The notes beneath the pieces are model-generated. The model made no database searches. It was not told the origin of the DNA and was given only the letters and a program-made list of their open reading frames with translations. From positions 1,984,001 to 2,048,000 of the forward strand of contig NZ_AP021875.1 of assembly GCF_009688965.1 (NCBI RefSeq): 64,000 nt of DNA. Direction: 5' to 3'. The position numbers were made by a program, and so were the translations under genes. Source of the DNA: Desulfosarcina widdelii (GTDB lineage Bacteria; Desulfobacterota; Desulfobacteria; Desulfobacterales; Desulfosarcinaceae). This document shows, piece by piece, positions 32,855 to 41,650 of the stretch; the first letter of the stretch is position 1; every line of letters starts with the position of its first letter.

Positions 32855-34120
32855 TTATTTGCGTTCGACCACCATGGCAATGCCCTGGCCGCCGCCGCCG
32901 CAGATGGTCTCCAGTCCGTATCGGACCTTGCTCCGGTTCATTTCGTGCAGCAGGGTCACCATGCGCATGACGCCGGTGGCGCCGATGGGATGGCCCAGGG
33001 AAATGCCCGATCCGTTCACGTTGACCTTGTGGTCCATATCTTCTTCCGATACGCCCATCAGCTTGGCATCGGCCAGCAGTTGAACGGCAAAGGCCTCCTG
33101 GATTTCGATCAGATCCATGTCGTCGATGGTCAGCCCGGCTTTGTCCAGGGCTTTGTTCACGGCCGCAGGAACCGCCGGATAGGTCAGGGTCGGATCGGCG
33201 CCGGCGACTCCGAAAGAGGTTACCGTCGCTAAAGGCGTGAGCCCCATGTCCGCTGCTTTCGAACGCGTCATCAGAACAATCGCCGCAGCGCCGTCGTTCT
33301 CTGTGGAAGAGTTGCCGGCGGTACAGATGCCATCCGGATAGACGGCCCGCAGCTTTGAAAGCTTATCCATAGAGGCGTCCGGACGGGGCGGTTCGTCGGT
33401 ATCGACGATGGTGGTCTGTCCTTTTTTGCCCGGAATTTCGACGGGGACGATCTCGCCTTTAAACCGGCCGGCCTGGATGGCTCCGCAGGCTTTCTGCTGG
33501 CTGCGCAGGGACCACCGGTCGGCCGCTTCACGGGTGATGCCCTCTTCCTTGGCTGCGATCTCGGCCCAGGACATCATCGAGTTGAGTTCTCCGAACCGTT
33601 CGATGGGTTGGGACATGACCCGGGCCCGTTGGATACGGTCGAAAAGCGGCAGGCCCCACATGGGCAGGGCACCGTGGCCCCGGGGCATGAATCCGAATTT
33701 GGGATCGACTTTTCCACCCAGGCCCTTTTTGACATACTCGCCGGGGATGTAGAGTTCCGCACGGCTCATGCTTTCGATGCCTCCAGCAACGGCGATGTCG
33801 GCATAGCCGCAGAGGATTTTCATGGTTGCAAAACAGATGGCATCCAGACCCGAGCAGCAGCGGCGGTCCAGGGTGATGCCTGTGGTCTCCACCGGCCAGT
33901 CGGCCGCCAGCAGGGCCATTCGGGCGATGTTGACCGATTCGCCGTTCTGATAAGACTGGCCGATAATGACGTCGTCCACGGTCGCCGGATCGACCTTGGC
34001 CCGCTTGACCGCTTCGTTTAAGACCAGGGCGCCGAGCCGATAGGCCGGAAGATCGGATAGTCCACCCAGATAGGCCCCGATCGGAGTTCTTACCGCACTT
34101 ACGATTACGACATCTTCCAT
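32855..34120 (-). CDS. Thiolase (acetyl-CoA acetyltransferase family)
   Basis: 421 residues from ATG 34120, which has GGAGGG five bases upstream; an earlier ATG at 34132 is too far upstream of it. DRRCCSGLDAI holds the nucleophile (Cys89), QEAFAVQLLAD replaces the usual NEAFA, NVNGSGISLGHPIGATGVMR contains the base His, and CGGGGQGIAMVVE the second Cys. It is about 25 residues longer than typical thiolases, mainly in the loop region after residue 125 (IPGEYVKKGLGGKVDPKFGFMPRGHG). It is likely a second, substrate-specific thiolase of the pathway. Confidence 0.92.
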   Translation of the reverse strand: MEDVVIVSAVRTPIGAYLGGLSDLPAYRLGALVLNEAVKRAKVDPATVDDVIIGQSYQNGESVNIARMALLAADWPVETTGITLDRRCCSGLDAICFATMKILCGYADIAVAGGIESMSRAELYIPGEYVKKGLGGKVDPKFGFMPRGHGALPMWGLPLFDRIQRARVMSQPIERFGELNSMMSWAEIAAKEEGITREAADRWSLRSQQKACGAIQAGRFKGEIVPVEIPGKKGQTTIVDTDEPPRPDASMDKLSKLRAVYPDGICTAGNSSTENDGAAAIVLMTRSKAADMGLTPLATVTSFGVAGADPTLTYPAVPAAVNKALDKAGLTIDDMDLIEIQEAFAVQLLADAKLMGVSEEDMDHKVNVNGSGISLGHPIGATGVMRMVTLLHEMNRSKVRYGLETICGGGGQGIAMVVERK

Positions 34121-34177
34121 TTTTCCCTCCACGCGTTTCGGGTCGTTCCGAAACCGGTTGTGAGCTGTTTTAAATAT

Positions 34178-35143
34178 CTATTCGCTTTTCGCCCATCGGC
34201 AGCGGATGGATTCCGCCTGGTCCATGATTTTACGGAAATACTCGGCTACCGGCAGCGACTGTTTGACCAGACCGGCGGCCTGCCCGCAAGCCCACACGCC
34301 ACCGTCCAGATCGCCTTTTCGATAGGCCTCCAATCCGCGTTCGCCTTTCATTTTGGGGAGGATATCCTCCAGGGGGGCGCAAGCTGTTTCCAATTCCAGC
34401 ACCTCCTGCGCCGTACGGTTGTTGAACGCGCGAACGGGCTTCTTGACGGAATTGAGCAGCAGGCAGGTCGAGGTTTCGTCGGCAGCGATCAGCGCCTTTT
34501 TGAAGCTTTCATGGATGGGGCATTCCGTGGTGGCCATCAGCGCCGTACCGATGACGATGCCCTCGGCGCCCATGGCAAAAGCCGCCATCAGGGCACGCCC
34601 ATCCGTGAAACCGCCGCCGGCCACTACCGGGATGGAAACCGAGTCGATCGTCTGGGGCAGCAGCACCATGGTGGTGACCCCTTCGGCGCTGGGGTGTCCG
34701 CCGCATTCGGTTCCAACGATGGTGAGCATATCCACACCCATTTTCTCCGCCTTGACGGCATCCTTGCGTCGTGCGCATTTGTGCATGTGGATCCGCCCGC
34801 CGCGCTTCAGGCGTTCGAGGTATTTTTCGGGGCTGTTGCCCGCCGTCTCGACGATCGTCACGCCTTCGTCATCGATGGCATCCAGCATATCCTCCACCGA
34901 AAAGGGGCGCAGGGAGGGGAACAGGTTGATATTTATAGCGAAGGGCTTGTCGGTTAGTTCCCTCACCTTTCGAATTTCCGCACGCAGGTCTTCTTTGGAA
35001 GCGAAGGTCGCCGAAGTGATAATTCCCAAACCTCCGGCGTTGCTGACTGCCGCAGCGAGTTCCGCCCGGCTCAGCCACTGCATGGCGCCGCCAATGATCG
35101 GCAGTTCGATGCCAAGAAGTTTGGTTACTCTCGTTTCCCACAT
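34178..35143 (-). CDS. Nitronate monooxygenase-family FMN protein (FabK/IpdC-like)
   Basis: 321 residues from ATG 35143 (GGGAG eight bases upstream). TIM barrel: LGIELPIIGGAMQWLSRAELAAAVSNAGGLGIITSATF, INLFPSLRP, GTECGGHPS, PVVAGGGFTDGRALMAAFAMGAEGIVIGTALMATTEC. FMN is bound at the C-terminal GGG/GT motifs. The family contains nitronate monooxygenase, the enoyl-ACP reductase FabK and the steroid-ring reductase/lyase partner IpdC. In a strict anaerobe with this gene neighbourhood a flavin-dependent C=C or carbonyl-CoA redox step is more plausible than an oxygenase. Confidence 0.85.
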   Translation of the reverse strand: MWETRVTKLLGIELPIIGGAMQWLSRAELAAAVSNAGGLGIITSATFASKEDLRAEIRKVRELTDKPFAININLFPSLRPFSVEDMLDAIDDEGVTIVETAGNSPEKYLERLKRGGRIHMHKCARRKDAVKAEKMGVDMLTIVGTECGGHPSAEGVTTMVLLPQTIDSVSIPVVAGGGFTDGRALMAAFAMGAEGIVIGTALMATTECPIHESFKKALIAADETSTCLLLNSVKKPVRAFNNRTAQEVLELETACAPLEDILPKMKGERGLEAYRKGDLDGGVWACGQAAGLVKQSLPVAEYFRKIMDQAESIRCRWAKSE

Positions 35144-35229
35144 GGTTTTTCTCCCGTTGGGCTGATTCCTGATTCTAAGTCTTTTCACTATATGCGTTCA
35201 TGATTCATGCTGCAGTTGAGCCGACTGCA

Positions 35230-36003
35230 TCATCTTCTACCGAATCCCATGCGCAAGGCGCCGTCCAGCCGGATCGATTCACCGTTAAGGTACCGGTTGT
35301 TAATGATGTGAAGCGCCAAAGCGGCGTATTCTTCTACCTGTCCGAGCCTCGAAGGAAAGGGCACCTGCTTGTTCAGCCGCTCTTTGGCCTCCGGAGGGAG
35401 CGTTCCGAGAAGGGGCGTGTCGAAAATACCCGGCAGAATCGTCATCACACGGATGCCGGTGTTGGCGAATTCCCGAGCCAGGGTCAGGGTCATGGAAACG
35501 ATGCCACCCTTTGAGGCCGAATAGGCCGCCTGGCCGATCTGGCCGTCGAAGGCGGCGATGGAGGCCGTATTGATATAAACGCCTCGTTCCCCACCTTCAT
35601 CAGGAGGATTTTCGCTGATGAGGGCAACCGTTGAACGGACCAGGTTAAAGGTTCCGACCAGGTTGACATTGACGATATTGGGGAACCATTCCGGAGCGAC
35701 CAATCCTTTCTTGCCAAGGATGCGGGTGGAACCACCGATGCCGGCGCAACTGGCGACAATATGGACGGTCCCGAAAGCGTTGCGGACCTGCGCGACAGCG
35801 TCGTCCACCGATGTGTGATCGGCGACATTGGCCGGCACGAAGATAGTTTCGCCGCCGAGTTCCGCGGCAGCCTTGGCGCCGTTTTCGGCATTCATATCGA
35901 AAAGAGCCACCTTGGCTCCGGATTGGACCAATGCCTGGGCCGTGGCCTTCCCCAATCCGGAAGCCCCGCCGGTTACGATTGCAACTTGATTCTCGGTTTT
36001 CAT
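35230..36003 (-). CDS. HSD10-like short-chain 3-hydroxyacyl-CoA dehydrogenase (paralogue)
   Basis: 257 residues, same length as the paralogue at 30111-30884 and sharing INTASIAAFDGQIGQ, KGGIVSM, LAREFAN-GIRVM-ILPGI-DTPLL, and LNGESIRLDG-LRMGF. TGGASGLGKATAQALVQSG is the NAD site. First gene behind the palindromic operator at 36036-36067, hence probably the head of the long catabolic operon. The two copies may act on different stereo- or chain-length intermediates. Confidence 0.9.
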   Translation of the reverse strand: MKTENQVAIVTGGASGLGKATAQALVQSGAKVALFDMNAENGAKAAAELGGETIFVPANVADHTSVDDAVAQVRNAFGTVHIVASCAGIGGSTRILGKKGLVAPEWFPNIVNVNLVGTFNLVRSTVALISENPPDEGGERGVYINTASIAAFDGQIGQAAYSASKGGIVSMTLTLAREFANTGIRVMTILPGIFDTPLLGTLPPEAKERLNKQVPFPSRLGQVEEYAALALHIINNRYLNGESIRLDGALRMGFGRR

Positions 36004-36035
36004 AAAAACTCCTTTTCAAAAGATGGAATTTTATT

Positions 36036-36086
36036 TTGATAATATATTTTATAAAATTTTATATCAAATAAGTTTCCGTTCGGCAA
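36036..36086 (-). promoter_or_regulatory. Operator site 1 and promoter of the long catabolic operon
   Basis: A 32-base palindromic region (36036-36067) begins TTGATA and ends TATCAA, centred on ATTTTATAAAAT at 36046-36057. On the minus strand a -35 TTGCCG (36086-36081), a 17-bp spacer and a -10 TATAAA (36063-36058) abut the core on its upstream side, so a protein bound at the core would block transcription of the gene starting at 36003. The same core occurs at 41574, 46803 and 47836. Confidence 0.65.
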
Positions 36087-36247
36087 TTGAATATTTTAAA
36101 TTCCTATAAAGATGATGAGAAAACGGTAAGCGCTTTGAAAATCTGCTTCTTGAAAGAGCGTATCACGGCAACTGCGGATTCACATGAAAAGACGGTAGCA
36201 AAAATTCGGTTATCAACCTCACGCGTGACAAGATTGTTTCGCATCAA

Positions 36248-37552
36248 TTACACCATCATGCTCGACAGCCAAAGCGCTAGCTGCGGAAATATCATGACCA
36301 GAGCCAGGCACAGGCCTTGGAGCAGAAGGAAGGGTACGATTGCCACATAGATGTGGGCCATGGTTACGGAAGGCGGCATGATACCCTTCATGATAAACAG
36401 GTTCAAACCGAAGGGCGGGGTGAGATAGCCCATTTCCATGTTGATGACAAAGAGAATGCCGAACCACAGCGGATCGAAACCCAGGTCTATGATGATGGGA
36501 ACGAACAGCGGCCCGCAAAGCATCACAATGGCAGCGGGATTCAGGAACATCCCGAGAATGAAAAAGATCCCCTGCATGAAAATAACGATCCACCAGCGCC
36601 AGATATCCAGCCCCGTCAATGCTTCGTTGATGACATCGTGAATTCCGGCCACGGCAATAAAATGAGAAAAGCATGAAGCACCCATGATGATCCACATAAT
36701 CATTGCGTTCGTGGATAGTGTGGTAACCAATGCCTTTTTGACATTCGCATAGGTTGCCCTGCCGTAGGCCGCCATACACAAGAAGGCGCCGAAAGCACCG
36801 ATACCGGCAGCTTCCGTGGGTGTTGCAACCCCGGTGTAAATCAGACCGAGAACGAGGAATATGAGCAGCACAGGTAAAGCAAAGCCCTTGAGCGCAACGA
36901 TTTTTTCCCGAAGCGAAAAGGATGTATCCACGGGCGGCCCCATCTCCGGTTTGATCCAGCAATAGATGGAGATATAGCCGATATACAAAAAGATCAGCAG
37001 GATTCCCGGCAGTACGCCTCCCATAAACAGCTTTCCAACCGAAACTTCGGCGACGCCCGCATAAACAACCATGATAATACTCGGCGGTATCAGGATTCCC
37101 AGCGTTCCACCAGCCATGATGCTTCCCAGCACCATGGACCGGTCGTATCCCCGCTTCATCATGGAGGGTGCGGCAATCAGCCCCATGGTTACGGTGGCCA
37201 CGGAACTGATGCCGGACATCGCACCGAAAATACCCGAGATCACCACCGTGCCCGAGGCGAGACCACCCCGAACCTTTCCCGCCCACCGGTAGATGATCTC
37301 GTACATGTCATCGCCCATTCCGCTGCTCTGCAGGAAGTTGGCCATCAGCAGAAACAAGGGAATGGCGATGTATATGAAATTATTGCTGTTTGCAAATGTG
37401 GTACTGACCACCATGTAAAGGCCGGACCAACCCCAGACATAGATGGTTCCAAAAATCGCAAGCCCCGACATCGTAAAAGCAATGGGAAACCCCAGTGCAA
37501 GCAAAAGAAACATGACTACGAGAATCGCGAAAGACAGCATCAAAACATCCAT
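36248..37552 (-). CDS. dctM: TRAP transporter large membrane subunit DctM
   Basis: 434 residues with about 12 membrane segments. FAILVVMFLLLALGFPIAFTMSG, ATVTMGLIAAPSMMKRGYDRSMVLGSIMAGGTLGILIPPSIIMVVYAGVAEVSVGKLFMGGVLPG and the last segments match DctM/TRAP-GI. It couples Na+ entry to uptake of the acid delivered by the periplasmic protein. It follows dctQ by 75 bases and dctP further upstream, transcribed as P-Q-M. A 244-bp AT-rich spacer with the operator follows it. Confidence 0.95.
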   Translation of the reverse strand: MDVLMLSFAILVVMFLLLALGFPIAFTMSGLAIFGTIYVWGWSGLYMVVSTTFANSNNFIYIAIPLFLLMANFLQSSGMGDDMYEIIYRWAGKVRGGLASGTVVISGIFGAMSGISSVATVTMGLIAAPSMMKRGYDRSMVLGSIMAGGTLGILIPPSIIMVVYAGVAEVSVGKLFMGGVLPGILLIFLYIGYISIYCWIKPEMGPPVDTSFSLREKIVALKGFALPVLLIFLVLGLIYTGVATPTEAAGIGAFGAFLCMAAYGRATYANVKKALVTTLSTNAMIMWIIMGASCFSHFIAVAGIHDVINEALTGLDIWRWWIVIFMQGIFFILGMFLNPAAIVMLCGPLFVPIIIDLGFDPLWFGILFVINMEMGYLTPPFGLNLFIMKGIMPPSVTMAHIYVAIVPFLLLQGLCLALVMIFPQLALWLSSMMV

Positions 37553-37627
37553 CAGGCGCCCCTCCGGTACGTGGCTGTGTATTTACGTATCGCCTGCAAC
37601 CGGTAATTGCAGACCGATACACGAGAT

Positions 37628-38131
37628 CTATTTGCTATTTTCTTCGATAAGAACTTGAATATTTTTGATGTACCTTGCAATAACCTGCAAGAGCAGCAAC
37701 AGGCCGCCCAGCGGTATCATCAACCATACCGGCCAAAGAGGTAAAGCGGCAATCGAGTCCGAGCGCTTCATGCTCGAAAGCACTCTCCAGAATTCGTCTC
37801 CCCCGAGCCAGATGAGTATGACACAGAGAAGAACGGTAAGCGAATAGGTTACAATTTCAACCCAGGCCTGGGTTTTCGGTGTCATGTTGGGATAGAATAA
37901 ATCGACGCGGACATGCCCGTCCCGCAACAGGCAATACCCACCGGCCAGCATGCTGATGGCGCAAAACATGTATTGCGTCACTTCCATGGACCAGAAAGTA
38001 GGGGCGTCGAAAAAATAGCGAACGATCACTTCGTAAACCACGAGCAATGTAAGTAACACCAGAATGCCGGCGGATACGACCTCGGTGATGAACGTGTTGA
38101 TGGATGCAATGATTTTCGAGATTCCGTCCAT
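37628..38131 (-). CDS. dctQ: TRAP transporter small membrane subunit DctQ
   Basis: 167 residues with four membrane segments (ISKIIASINTFITEVVSAGILVLLTLLVVYEVIVRYFF at the start, WLMIPLGGLLLLLQVIARY at the end). VIVRYFFDAPTFWSMEVTQYMF is typical of DctQ. The ATG at 38131 is chosen; a TTG three codons earlier (38140) is only three bases from AGGAG and therefore less likely. It pairs with DctM. Confidence 0.9.
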   Translation of the reverse strand: MDGISKIIASINTFITEVVSAGILVLLTLLVVYEVIVRYFFDAPTFWSMEVTQYMFCAISMLAGGYCLLRDGHVRVDLFYPNMTPKTQAWVEIVTYSLTVLLCVILIWLGGDEFWRVLSSMKRSDSIAALPLWPVWLMIPLGGLLLLLQVIARYIKNIQVLIEENSK

Positions 38132-38269
38132 GAATTTCAACGTCTCCTTTTCACGTTAAACCCACCCAATCCGGATCATTTTGTGTTTGCGCAACAAAAA
38201 CAATAAAGGACGTTGCACGAACCGGACGAATCGATATCAAATGACCGGGATTGGGCGGTCTCAAAACAT

Positions 38270-39265
38270 TTATTTTTTGGACTTCAGAAAGTCCTGGATT
38301 AACTTCACCTGCTTGGCACAGTTTTCGGAACGCTTGGCATGCTCTTCGTACAACCCATTGGTCGCTTCATGAAATTTTTTCTGCTCCTCTTTGGACAGTT
38401 CTATGGTTTCCACCCCATGCTTATTGTTAAAGGCTGCGATGTTATAATCCTGGGATTCGCAGAAGATAAACGAAAAATACATCGCTTCTTTTCCAGCCTG
38501 TTTCAACGCCATCTGATTTTCTTTCGACAACTTTTCCCAGGTGCGCTTACCGACAAACAGGTCTACGAACCCCGGCGAATAAGGGGGAGGAGAAGTCACA
38601 TAACTGACCACTTCGTGCAATCTGTATGCTTTGGTGGCATAAATCGGAAAAATCAGACCATCGATGGTGCCCCGCTGTAATGCAATATATTGCTCGGCCG
38701 GTGCCAGATTAACGGGAGTCGCGCCTAGTTTTTGGGCAACAGCGCCCAGCATTCCTGCGGCTCTCAGCTTTTGCCCTTTCATATCCTCCAGGCTTTTTAT
38801 CGGGGTTTTCGTCATGATGCCGAAACGTCCGGCCGCAACCGGGGCCAAATAGTAGAAATCGTATTTCGCCGAGGTTTCCCTCCAGAATTCGAGATATCCG
38901 GATTCCCAAAATTCGAGAGCTTCCACCGAATTCTTCCATGTATAAGGCAAATAAGTGCCGAAAGCTTCCTGGACCGTTCCGGAATAGTACAAGAGACTTG
39001 CGATGCCGATGTCGATCATCCCCCGTTCAACAGCCGTCAGCAATTCTTTCGCACCGGATAGCTGACCGGGAGCATATACTTTAACTTCAACCTCTCCATT
39101 GGTATATTCTTTTACTTTTTCCGCCAAATAGTTACTGGTTTGTCCTGCGATACCATTCAACGGGTAGATGCATTGCAGTTTCAACGTCGTTTTCGCCAAT
39201 ACGGGTTGAAGCCAGAATAAACAAATCGACATTGCCAGAACGATCACCACTGCATTCTTTCTCAT
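38270..39265 (-). CDS. dctP: TRAP transporter periplasmic solute-binding protein DctP
   Basis: 331 residues, N-terminal signal peptide (RKNAVVIVLAMSICLFWLQPVLA-K). AGRFGIMTKTPIKSLEDMKGQKLRAAG contains the conserved arginine that binds a carboxylate, followed by LGATPVNLAPAEQYIALQRGTIDGLIFPIYATKAYRLHEVVSYV. It captures a carboxylic acid in the periplasm. The substrate is not deducible; context suggests the acid degraded by the adjacent CoA pathway. The synthetase gene that may activate the imported acid lies 169 bases upstream. Confidence 0.93.
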   Translation of the reverse strand: MRKNAVVIVLAMSICLFWLQPVLAKTTLKLQCIYPLNGIAGQTSNYLAEKVKEYTNGEVEVKVYAPGQLSGAKELLTAVERGMIDIGIASLLYYSGTVQEAFGTYLPYTWKNSVEALEFWESGYLEFWRETSAKYDFYYLAPVAAGRFGIMTKTPIKSLEDMKGQKLRAAGMLGAVAQKLGATPVNLAPAEQYIALQRGTIDGLIFPIYATKAYRLHEVVSYVTSPPPYSPGFVDLFVGKRTWEKLSKENQMALKQAGKEAMYFSFIFCESQDYNIAAFNNKHGVETIELSKEEQKKFHEATNGLYEEHAKRSENCAKQVKLIQDFLKSKK

Positions 39266-39434
39266 TTTCCTCTCCTTTTTCGATTAGGGCTTGATTGGGC
39301 TTACGGTAAAAACTCTTCATCTTTCATTTGGAAAACGATCAAATAAAGGCACAGGGTCAAAAATATACGAGCCGAACACTCCCTAATTGCCGTTTGGATA
39401 TGGTGTAGCGGCAACCTAAAAATCCTTGCGTCAA

Positions 39435-41213
39435 TCATCTACCGCCAGTCGCACTGCTTAAAAAATCGTAAAGCTTGAGCCGATTGGCTTTTCCACTGGC
39501 AAGCATGGGCATCTCATCCAAAAAAATGACGTCGCGGATCTTCTTATAAGGAGCGACGCGACCGTTGACGAAGTCCATGATCTCCTTCGCCGTTGCCGTC
39601 GCGTCGTTTTTCAATTGAACGAAAGCGATGGGCAGTTCACCGACAACCGGGTCTTTTTTCCCGAGAACGACACAGTGCTTGACGTCACAATGGTCGAATA
39701 ATACATTTTCGAGCATGCTCGGCGCGATATTGTACCCCTTGTACTTGATCAGCTCTTTCTTTCTTCCCGTTATATAGAAAAAGCCGTCTTCGTCCATTTT
39801 TCCGATATCGCCGGTATACAGCCAGCCATCCCGATATGCACTGGCGGTGTCTTTGGGTTTTCCGAAATAGCCTTGGGTCACGGTCGGCCCTTTCTGGATC
39901 AACTCGCCCTCTTCACCAACCGGCATCTCCGTGAGCCCGTCAACCGGATCGACGACCTTGATCCAAGTAAATGGCACGGGAACGCCGACCGACACGCTCT
40001 TCTTAAAGCCGTTTCGATTGGCAAAATTCTTTGTCGACGTCATCGTACCTTCGGTGAGCGCCCAGGCCTCGCTAATTTTACCACTGATGCGCTTTTCGAA
40101 TTTTTCGGTCACGGCTTCGGGAACGGTCGAACCACCGACGGCCCATGTACGTATGCACGAAATATCCTGAGTTTCGATATCCGGACGCGACAGGATCGTC
40201 GAAAGCATCATCGGCGCGCCGCCGCCAAAGGATATTTTGTAACGTTGAATCATATCCAGCATCGAGTCCATATTGAAAACCGGCAAATGGATAAGCGGCA
40301 GCGCAGACATGAGCGGGTACATCAGGCGGCCCAAAAACCCCATCATATGCGTCCACGGAGGCACCGAAAGAATCCAGTCGATTCCATGGCGCAAGGGAAA
40401 GTCCCAGTCCGTGGAAAGGTCCTTTTCAAGATTCGTGAACTTCAAAAGCCCGTCGGTGTCCTGAACCGGGAATTGACCTGTGAGCGTCGATCCGTAAACA
40501 ATGCAGGCCGAAACGACATTGTAATGGGAAATCATGACGCCTTTTGGATAGCTCGTCGTCCCTGAGGTATATAGAATGGAGTAAATATCCTTTTTCGGCT
40601 CGATTGTGGGCTCGATCAGGCTGTCATCCGAAAAAATGTCGCAAAAACCGTAAAACGGTGATTGGTAATCTGGGGATTCTTTTTTTAGCAAAGAAAGTTT
40701 CAGTTCCTGGTCGTGTGAAAAAACGATAACGCTTTCCATGGCCGTTTTTTTCTCATCGACCAGATCCCGAATCACTGGCAGCAATTCATCCGAAACAACA
40801 ACGACTTTGGCTGCGGTATCGTTAAGTTGATACGCGACTTCATCTTTGATCAGTAAGGAATTGCATCCCACGTAAACGGCGCCGACCATGCTGATGGCAA
40901 TAATTGCGACGGCTACCTCGGGACAATTGCGGGCATAAACGGCCACCATGTCGCCTTTTTTTACTCCCATCTTATTCTGCAATCCTGATGCAAACCGCTC
41001 ACACAGTTCTTGAAATTCCACGTAGTTAACAATGAAATTTTCAGGTTCGTAAACCAAGGCGGTTGTCGATGGATAATACCTGGCGGAAGACCTCAGCCCC
41101 CAGTGAGCCGGTATTTCGGGGAGAACATATCCTGCATCGAGGGATCTTTTTATTTCCTCAGGGTACGCTGCAAACCATCGCGCGTTTTTTATTTCATCGG
41201 AACCGGTACGCAT
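39435..41213 (-). CDS. AMP-forming acyl-CoA synthetase
   Basis: 592 residues. SILYTSGTTSYPKGVMISHYN is the ATP/AMP-binding P-loop motif; EAWALTEGTMT, GWLYTGDIGKMDEDGFFYITGRKKELIKYKGYNIAPSMLEN (hinge) and the final GKANRLKLYDF with the catalytic lysine are complete. It activates a carboxylic acid to its CoA thioester. It probably activates the substrate brought in by the TRAP system and is the entry step of the pathway. Its promoter region contains operator site 2, and an insertion sequence lies directly behind that. The 360-bp leader before it carries no gene. Confidence 0.92.
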   Translation of the reverse strand: MRTGSDEIKNARWFAAYPEEIKRSLDAGYVLPEIPAHWGLRSSARYYPSTTALVYEPENFIVNYVEFQELCERFASGLQNKMGVKKGDMVAVYARNCPEVAVAIIAISMVGAVYVGCNSLLIKDEVAYQLNDTAAKVVVVSDELLPVIRDLVDEKKTAMESVIVFSHDQELKLSLLKKESPDYQSPFYGFCDIFSDDSLIEPTIEPKKDIYSILYTSGTTSYPKGVMISHYNVVSACIVYGSTLTGQFPVQDTDGLLKFTNLEKDLSTDWDFPLRHGIDWILSVPPWTHMMGFLGRLMYPLMSALPLIHLPVFNMDSMLDMIQRYKISFGGGAPMMLSTILSRPDIETQDISCIRTWAVGGSTVPEAVTEKFEKRISGKISEAWALTEGTMTSTKNFANRNGFKKSVSVGVPVPFTWIKVVDPVDGLTEMPVGEEGELIQKGPTVTQGYFGKPKDTASAYRDGWLYTGDIGKMDEDGFFYITGRKKELIKYKGYNIAPSMLENVLFDHCDVKHCVVLGKKDPVVGELPIAFVQLKNDATATAKEIMDFVNGRVAPYKKIRDVIFLDEMPMLASGKANRLKLYDFLSSATGGR

Positions 41214-41573
41214 GGGTCACTCCTTAAAATTGTCGGATTGCTCGTTACGTTCTCTCGGCAAGTGGATGTATCGTTTCAGGAGGCTCTTTATTATCATCGA
41301 TCCATTTGTATAAATATTGCCATTTTACTTATTTTGCCCCGTCTACGTTTATGGCTCCAAAAATTTTTAGTATGGAGAAAGAAGAGGGGATTATGCCGCA
41401 AAGTAGGTTGAATTTCCAAAAAAATGGGCAAACGGCGGTGTTCTGGAAGGCAGCATTGGATATGTTTTTCCGCTTAAAAATCAAAGGAGACCGTCCCCCT
41501 AAAATCATCGGAAACAGATAGAATAAAAGCCCCTGAACCTATAACTTTTCGACCTGAATGTTTTTTATACAAT
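41214..41573. other. Long leader of the acyl-CoA synthetase gene
   Basis: No protein gene is supported in these 360 bases. The minus strand from the candidate promoter near 41590 to the start codon at 41213 would be an unusually long 5' leader. The right part (about 41470-41520) has a GC-rich stretch AGGAGACCGTCCCCCT. No recognised riboswitch or terminator hairpin was seen. Confidence 0.4.
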
Positions 41574-41614
41574 ATTTTATAAAATTTAATATAAAAAAGA
41601 TTATTTCTTGTCAA
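41574..41614 (-). promoter_or_regulatory. Operator site 2 and promoter of the acyl-CoA synthetase gene
   Basis: Core ATTTTATAAAAT at 41574-41585. On the minus strand TTGACA (41614-41609), a 17-bp spacer and TATTAA (41591-41586) directly precede the core. The layout equals that of site 1. The insertion sequence begins 37 bases upstream of the -35 element. Confidence 0.6.
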
Positions 41615-41650
41615 GTCTATTTTTAATTTATTTATCCCAATTGCTATTTA

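Noticed and set aside
13592-36003. Firm naming of the island as a steroid degradation locus
   Set aside because: Functional types match, but single-enzyme family calls cannot fix the substrate and no ring A/B cleavage gene is present; kept as an inference only.
41306-41521. Small plus-strand frame in the synthetase leader
   Set aside because: No ribosome site or family match, and it lies in the probable 5' leader of the opposite strand.
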